Made by a program: the position numbers and the translations under genes
Notes under the pieces: generated by a model
The model's database searches: none
What the model was told of the DNA's origin: nothing
Seen by the model: the letters and a program-made list of their open reading frames with translations, nothing else
Origin: Prevotella sp.
GTDB taxonomy: Bacteria > Bacteroidota > Bacteroidia > Bacteroidales > Bacteroidaceae
Assembly: GCA_021204735.1 (NCBI GenBank)
Contig: JAJPYV010000146.1
Location: 1 to 5,832 of the forward strand
Reading direction: 5' to 3'
Length of the DNA: 5,832 bases
Part shown: positions 5,720 through 5,832 of the stretch, piece by piece
Layout of the letters: each line of letters begins with the position of its first letter
Numbering within the stretch: the stretch's first letter is position 1

Positions 5720-5832
5720 AACAATTTCTTTTTATGTATTGAAAATTAAAACCTTTATATATTGATTATTAAAATCCTTTTCAAGTTTTGCCATATTGAA
5801 AATGTACACACATTAATTATATTGGTATGCAT
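5720..5832. other. AT-rich leader upstream of the isomerase-fold gene
   Basis: These 113 bp hold no convincing gene. Read on the minus strand, towards the gene at 5719, they contain no TTTG/TAnnTTTG promoter: CAAA is absent from the plus strand here. There is a TTGAAA, 17-bp gap, TATATA arrangement (5784 to 5756 on the minus strand), but this is an E. coli-type signal in very AT-rich DNA. The promoter of the two-gene operon is therefore either atypical or beyond the right edge. Confidence 0.4.

Noticed and set aside
5224..5721. 165-codon open frame on the plus strand opposite the isomerase-fold gene
   Set aside because: It is antisense to a protein with clear family motifs. The product is Leu/Ser/Pro-rich low-information sequence, as expected from a mirrored coding frame.
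5756..5784. TTGAAA-17 bp-TATATA on the minus strand upstream of the isomerase-fold gene
   Set aside because: It fits the E. coli sigma-70 pattern, but the Bacteroidetes primary sigma factor uses TTTG/TAnnTTTG, and such matches arise easily in DNA this rich in A and T.

Overview
The window looks like chromosome of a Bacteroidales bacterium, most likely Prevotella or a close relative. Four things point there: a KdsC-type HAD phosphatase directly behind the tail of what looks like a DUF2520/Rossmann-fold gene, a beta-barrel protein followed by lptC, a promoter of the Bacteroidetes type (TTTG, 20-bp spacer, CAccTTTG) with almost no Shine-Dalgarno sequences, and AT-rich AATTAAA intergenic repeats. 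The genus is an inference; there is no rRNA or other marker in the window.

Left part (1-641, + strand): the last 34 codons of a gene that begins outside the window overlap by 8 bp the start of a complete KdsC-like phosphatase gene (99-617). That gene ends in tandem stops, followed by a perfect 10-bp hairpin (619-641). Next come a 7-bp tandem repeat (643-675) and a cluster of degenerate TTGCTTG repeats (680-738). A small conserved-looking gene of unknown function (757-1032) follows.

Middle part (1087-3133, + strand): a recognisable promoter drives an outer-membrane beta-barrel gene (1169-2470) and, 27 bp further on, an lptC-like lipoprotein gene (2498-3133). Both products belong to the cell envelope: LptC moves LPS from the inner membrane to the periplasmic bridge, and the KdsC-like enzyme upstream makes free KDO for the LPS core. 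The left and middle parts therefore share an envelope/LPS theme.

Right part (3182-5719, - strand): two genes 15 bp apart form a likely operon converging on lptC. The first transcribed encodes a short protein of the L-fucose/L-arabinose isomerase fold. The second encodes a group II, SufS-like cysteine desulfurase with its PLP lysine and catalytic cysteine intact. The pairing is not a textbook pathway and is the best candidate here for undescribed biology. The two transcription units converge on a 48-bp gap holding a 12-bp inverted repeat built from the AATTAAA element; both facing genes take their stop codon (AAT-TAA) from copies of that element. Upstream of the isomerase-fold gene (5720-5832) there is only AT-rich leader with no Bacteroidetes-type promoter. 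No tRNA, rRNA, CRISPR, insertion sequence or phage gene was seen.
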